Assembly (NCBI GenBank): GCA_964496035.1
Contig: CAZBXI010000050.1
Coordinates: 1-8,161, forward strand
Direction of reading: 5' to 3'
Source: EX4484-217-1 sp964496035
GTDB taxonomy: Archaea; Thermoproteota; Thermoprotei_A; EX4484-217-1
Length of the DNA stretch: 8,161 bases
Positions 6,899 through 8,161 of this stretch are shown here, piece by piece. Within the stretch, counting starts at the first letter, position 1; every line of letters starts with the position of its first letter. The notes below the pieces were generated by a model. It was not told the origin of the DNA and ran no database searches. It saw only the letters and a list, made by a program, of their open reading frames with translations. The translations under genes and the position numbers were made by a program.

Positions 6899-7435
6899 TC
6901 ATCTAAGCTTATAACCGATTCTCCTAAGAAATTCTCTTCGCTCCCTAATTTTCTCTTCAGTCTCTATTCCCACAGGCTTATATCCGTCAACAACCCCTAG
7001 AAGACCACGACCTTGCTCCGTTTCAATAACTACTGCTTGTATAGGGTTAGCCGTTGCAGCAAAAATTCTAGTAACCTCTGGAACATTCTTTAATGCGTTG
7101 AGAACATTTATCGGCCAACCTCCCTTCAAATATATAACAAATATGTGGCCAGCACCTATTTTCAGACATGCTTCTGCAGCTAGCTTCTTCAATTCTTCGT
7201 CATTGCCTTCATATCTTACTAGCCTATCACCGCTTGCTTCACAGAAACCTAAGCCAAACTTTATTGATGGACAACTATTTACTATGGCTTCATAAATATC
7301 CTCTGTAGATTTTATGAAATGACTTTGACCTATTATGATATTAACCCCTTCAGGTAAAGGTAGCTGAATCACTTCTATCTTAAAGTTTATACTCAAAACA
7401 CTCCCCATAAATATCTTGGGGTTTAGGAAATCCAT
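6899..7435 (-). CDS. Adenosine-specific kinase family protein
   Basis: This small archaeal protein belongs to the adenosine-specific kinase family (formerly DUF355), known from a Pyrobaculum aerophilum structure. Nucleotide binding is supported there, but the cellular role is poorly defined. Numbering from the first Met, conserved blocks are PEGVNIIIGQSHFIKS (28-43), IKFGLGFCEASGDRLVRYEGNDEEL (58-82, interrupted by variable residues), GAGHIFVIYLKGGWPINVLNALKNVPEV (94-121), IFAATANPIQAVVIETEQGRG (124-144), LGVVDG (146-151) and a terminal RREFLRRIGYK. No membrane segment or signal peptide is seen. The 178-residue form starting at 7435 is slightly long for a family of about 160-170. ATG at 7408 (169 residues) is the alternative. 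I keep 7435 because GGAG (7446-7449, minus strand) lies 10 nt upstream. It converges on the PhoU gene and diverges from the MgtC gene. Confidence 0.87.
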   Translation of the reverse strand: MDFLNPKIFMGSVLSINFKIEVIQLPLPEGVNIIIGQSHFIKSTEDIYEAIVNSCPSIKFGLGFCEASGDRLVRYEGNDEELKKLAAEACLKIGAGHIFVIYLKGGWPINVLNALKNVPEVTRIFAATANPIQAVVIETEQGRGLLGVVDGYKPVGIETEEKIRERREFLRRIGYKLR

Positions 7436-7441
7436 AAATAT
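7405..7441 (-). repeat. Direct repeat ATATTTATGG at both candidate start codons
   Basis: Read on the minus strand, the 10-nt sequence ATATTTATGG occurs at 7432-7441 and again at 7405-7414, 27 nt apart. Each copy contains one of the two possible ATG starts of the adenosine-specific kinase gene (7435 and 7408). The upstream copy also sits about 29 nt before the second ATG, where a TATA box for a leaderless mRNA would be expected. Chance in AT-rich DNA is quite possible. Confidence 0.4.
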
Positions 7442-7493
7442 GTCTCTCCATACTTAAAATAAATGCAAAAGCCGTGTGGAGAATGTTTTAAGC
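7436..7493. promoter_or_regulatory. Shared divergent promoter region with flanking inverted repeat
   Basis: This 58-nt gap must hold the promoters of both divergent genes. The AT-rich core TTAAAATAAAT (7454-7464) is TATA-like on both strands: it is about 38 nt upstream of the plus-strand ATG at 7494 and about 20-27 nt upstream of the minus-strand ATG at 7435. It is flanked by a near-perfect 9-bp inverted repeat, TCTCCATAC (7445-7453) and GTGTGGAGA (7474-7482), with one mismatch and a 20-nt spacer. Each arm includes a GGAG-type ribosome binding site for the gene it faces, at 10-12 nt from the start, which partly explains the symmetry. Confidence 0.5.
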
Positions 7494-8161
7494 ATGGAAG
7501 GTGAAGCATTATTTTTACCAAGTATAGATCAGTGGCACCTATTAGTTAAGATCCTTATAAGCTTCCTAGCTGGTGCACTTATAGGATTGGAAAGAGAGAA
7601 AGCCAAAACATCAACTTTAAGGGAAGAGGGTGAGGGTGCGGGATTTCCGCCTGGAGTTAGAAGTTTTGGTTTCATAAGCATTTTAGGACTGTTCTCTACA
7701 ATTATCCCTCAGATTCTTGGTCAAACAACAGTGTTCATAGAATTTATTAGAATAATGCCCATTGCAATAACAGCGCTAGCTGTTTCAATAATAGTTCTCT
7801 ACAGCGCCTACAGAATGCTTATCCTAAGAGAAGCGGGTATAACAACCCCTTTAGCTCTAAGCATAGCATTTGCTATAGGCGTACTCATAGGCTTAGATAG
7901 ACTAGTAGAGGCGGTAGCAACATCAGTTTTCGTAACGTTCATGTTAGCTACGAAGCTAAGAATAGAAGCTCTAATAAGGTTCATAACGTATGAGGAGCTT
8001 CTTTCAATGCTCGAAATAGGCATCATAGTATTTCTTCTAGGCCCATTTCTTGCCGTTGATGTTTATGATCCATTCCTGCATGTAATCAACTTTAAAGTTC
8101 TTTACATATTCTTCGTTGTTATTTTAGTTTTCTCATTGCTAGGATACTTTCTAGTGAAGAT
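7494..8161 (+). CDS. MgtC/SapB-family membrane protein, 3'-truncated by window edge
   Basis: The frame opened by ATG at 7494 runs without a stop to the right edge (222 codons plus 2 nt). It begins MEGEALFLPSIDQWHLL and has a first membrane segment with the family signature ISFLAGALIGLERE (residues 22-35). A charged loop (36-50), then GVRSFGFISILGLFSTII (54-71), follow in the classic MgtC order. Further hydrophobic segments lie near 88-106, 117-134, 173-189 and 200-221. The TTPLALSIAFAIGVLIGL block (117-134) and the YEELLSMLEIGIIVFLLGP region (166-184) resemble the larger archaeal/bacterial MgtC proteins that carry an extra C-terminal membrane domain (DUF4010-like), so about 200 residues may be missing. 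GGAGA at 7478-7482 lies 11 nt upstream. GTG at 7476 is an alternative start. The transported or regulated substrate is unknown. A magnesium link is family lore only. Confidence 0.85.
   Translation, partial: MEGEALFLPSIDQWHLLVKILISFLAGALIGLEREKAKTSTLREEGEGAGFPPGVRSFGFISILGLFSTIIPQILGQTTVFIEFIRIMPIAITALAVSIIVLYSAYRMLILREAGITTPLALSIAFAIGVLIGLDRLVEAVATSVFVTFMLATKLRIEALIRFITYEELLSMLEIGIIVFLLGPFLAVDVYDPFLHVINFKVLYIFFVVILVFSLLGYFLVK

Noticed and set aside
7808..8026. Minus-strand open frame opposite the MgtC-type gene
   Set aside because: The plus strand encodes a coherent multi-segment membrane protein over the same bases, so the antisense frame is a shadow.
1..8161. Mobile element, CRISPR array, tRNA/rRNA or defence system
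   Set aside because: I saw no regularly spaced repeats, terminal inverted repeats, transposase motifs, tRNA-like cloverleaf or nuclease genes, and the gene-dense layout leaves little room. The tandem nucleotidyltransferases are not accompanied by a HEPN-type partner, so a MNT-HEPN toxin-antitoxin reading is not supported.

Overview
This AT-rich window reads as a piece of a thermophilic archaeal chromosome, most likely from the Thermoproteota (crenarchaeal) side. The reasons are the archaeal-type protein families, the dominance of AGA/AGG arginine and ATA isoleucine codons, lysine- and isoleucine-rich proteins, very tight gene packing and TATA-like promoter elements. I cannot name the species from sequence alone.

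Positions 1-5712 form one tightly packed plus-strand run: the end of cysS (cysteinyl-tRNA synthetase, cut by the left edge), cofD, cofC, two tandem paralogous pol-beta-type nucleotidyltransferase genes, and cofE. Gaps are 18, 20, -4, -4 and 3 nt, and there is no room for a promoter after cysS. The set is therefore probably one transcription unit that starts upstream of the window. CofC, CofD and CofE are three successive steps of coenzyme F420 assembly. CofC makes the guanylylated phospholactate-type donor, CofD joins it to the deazaflavin FO, and CofE adds the gamma-glutamate tail. The FO synthase genes (cofG/cofH) are not in the window.

The most interesting feature is the pair of uncharacterised nucleotidyltransferases (2825-3874 and 3871-4941) lying between cofC and cofE. 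They are translationally coupled to cofC and to each other by ATGA overlaps. This suggests, without proving it, a role connected to F420 or to GTP-derived intermediates.

After a promoter-like gap (5713-5811) comes a separately transcribed AbrB-PhoU regulator (5812-6867). It converges on a minus-strand gene for an adenosine-specific kinase family protein (6899-7435). That gene is divergent, across a 58-nt shared promoter region, from an MgtC/SapB-type membrane protein (7494 to the right edge, truncated). I saw no rRNA, tRNA, CRISPR array, insertion sequence or phage gene. No intergenic stretch exceeds 100 nt.
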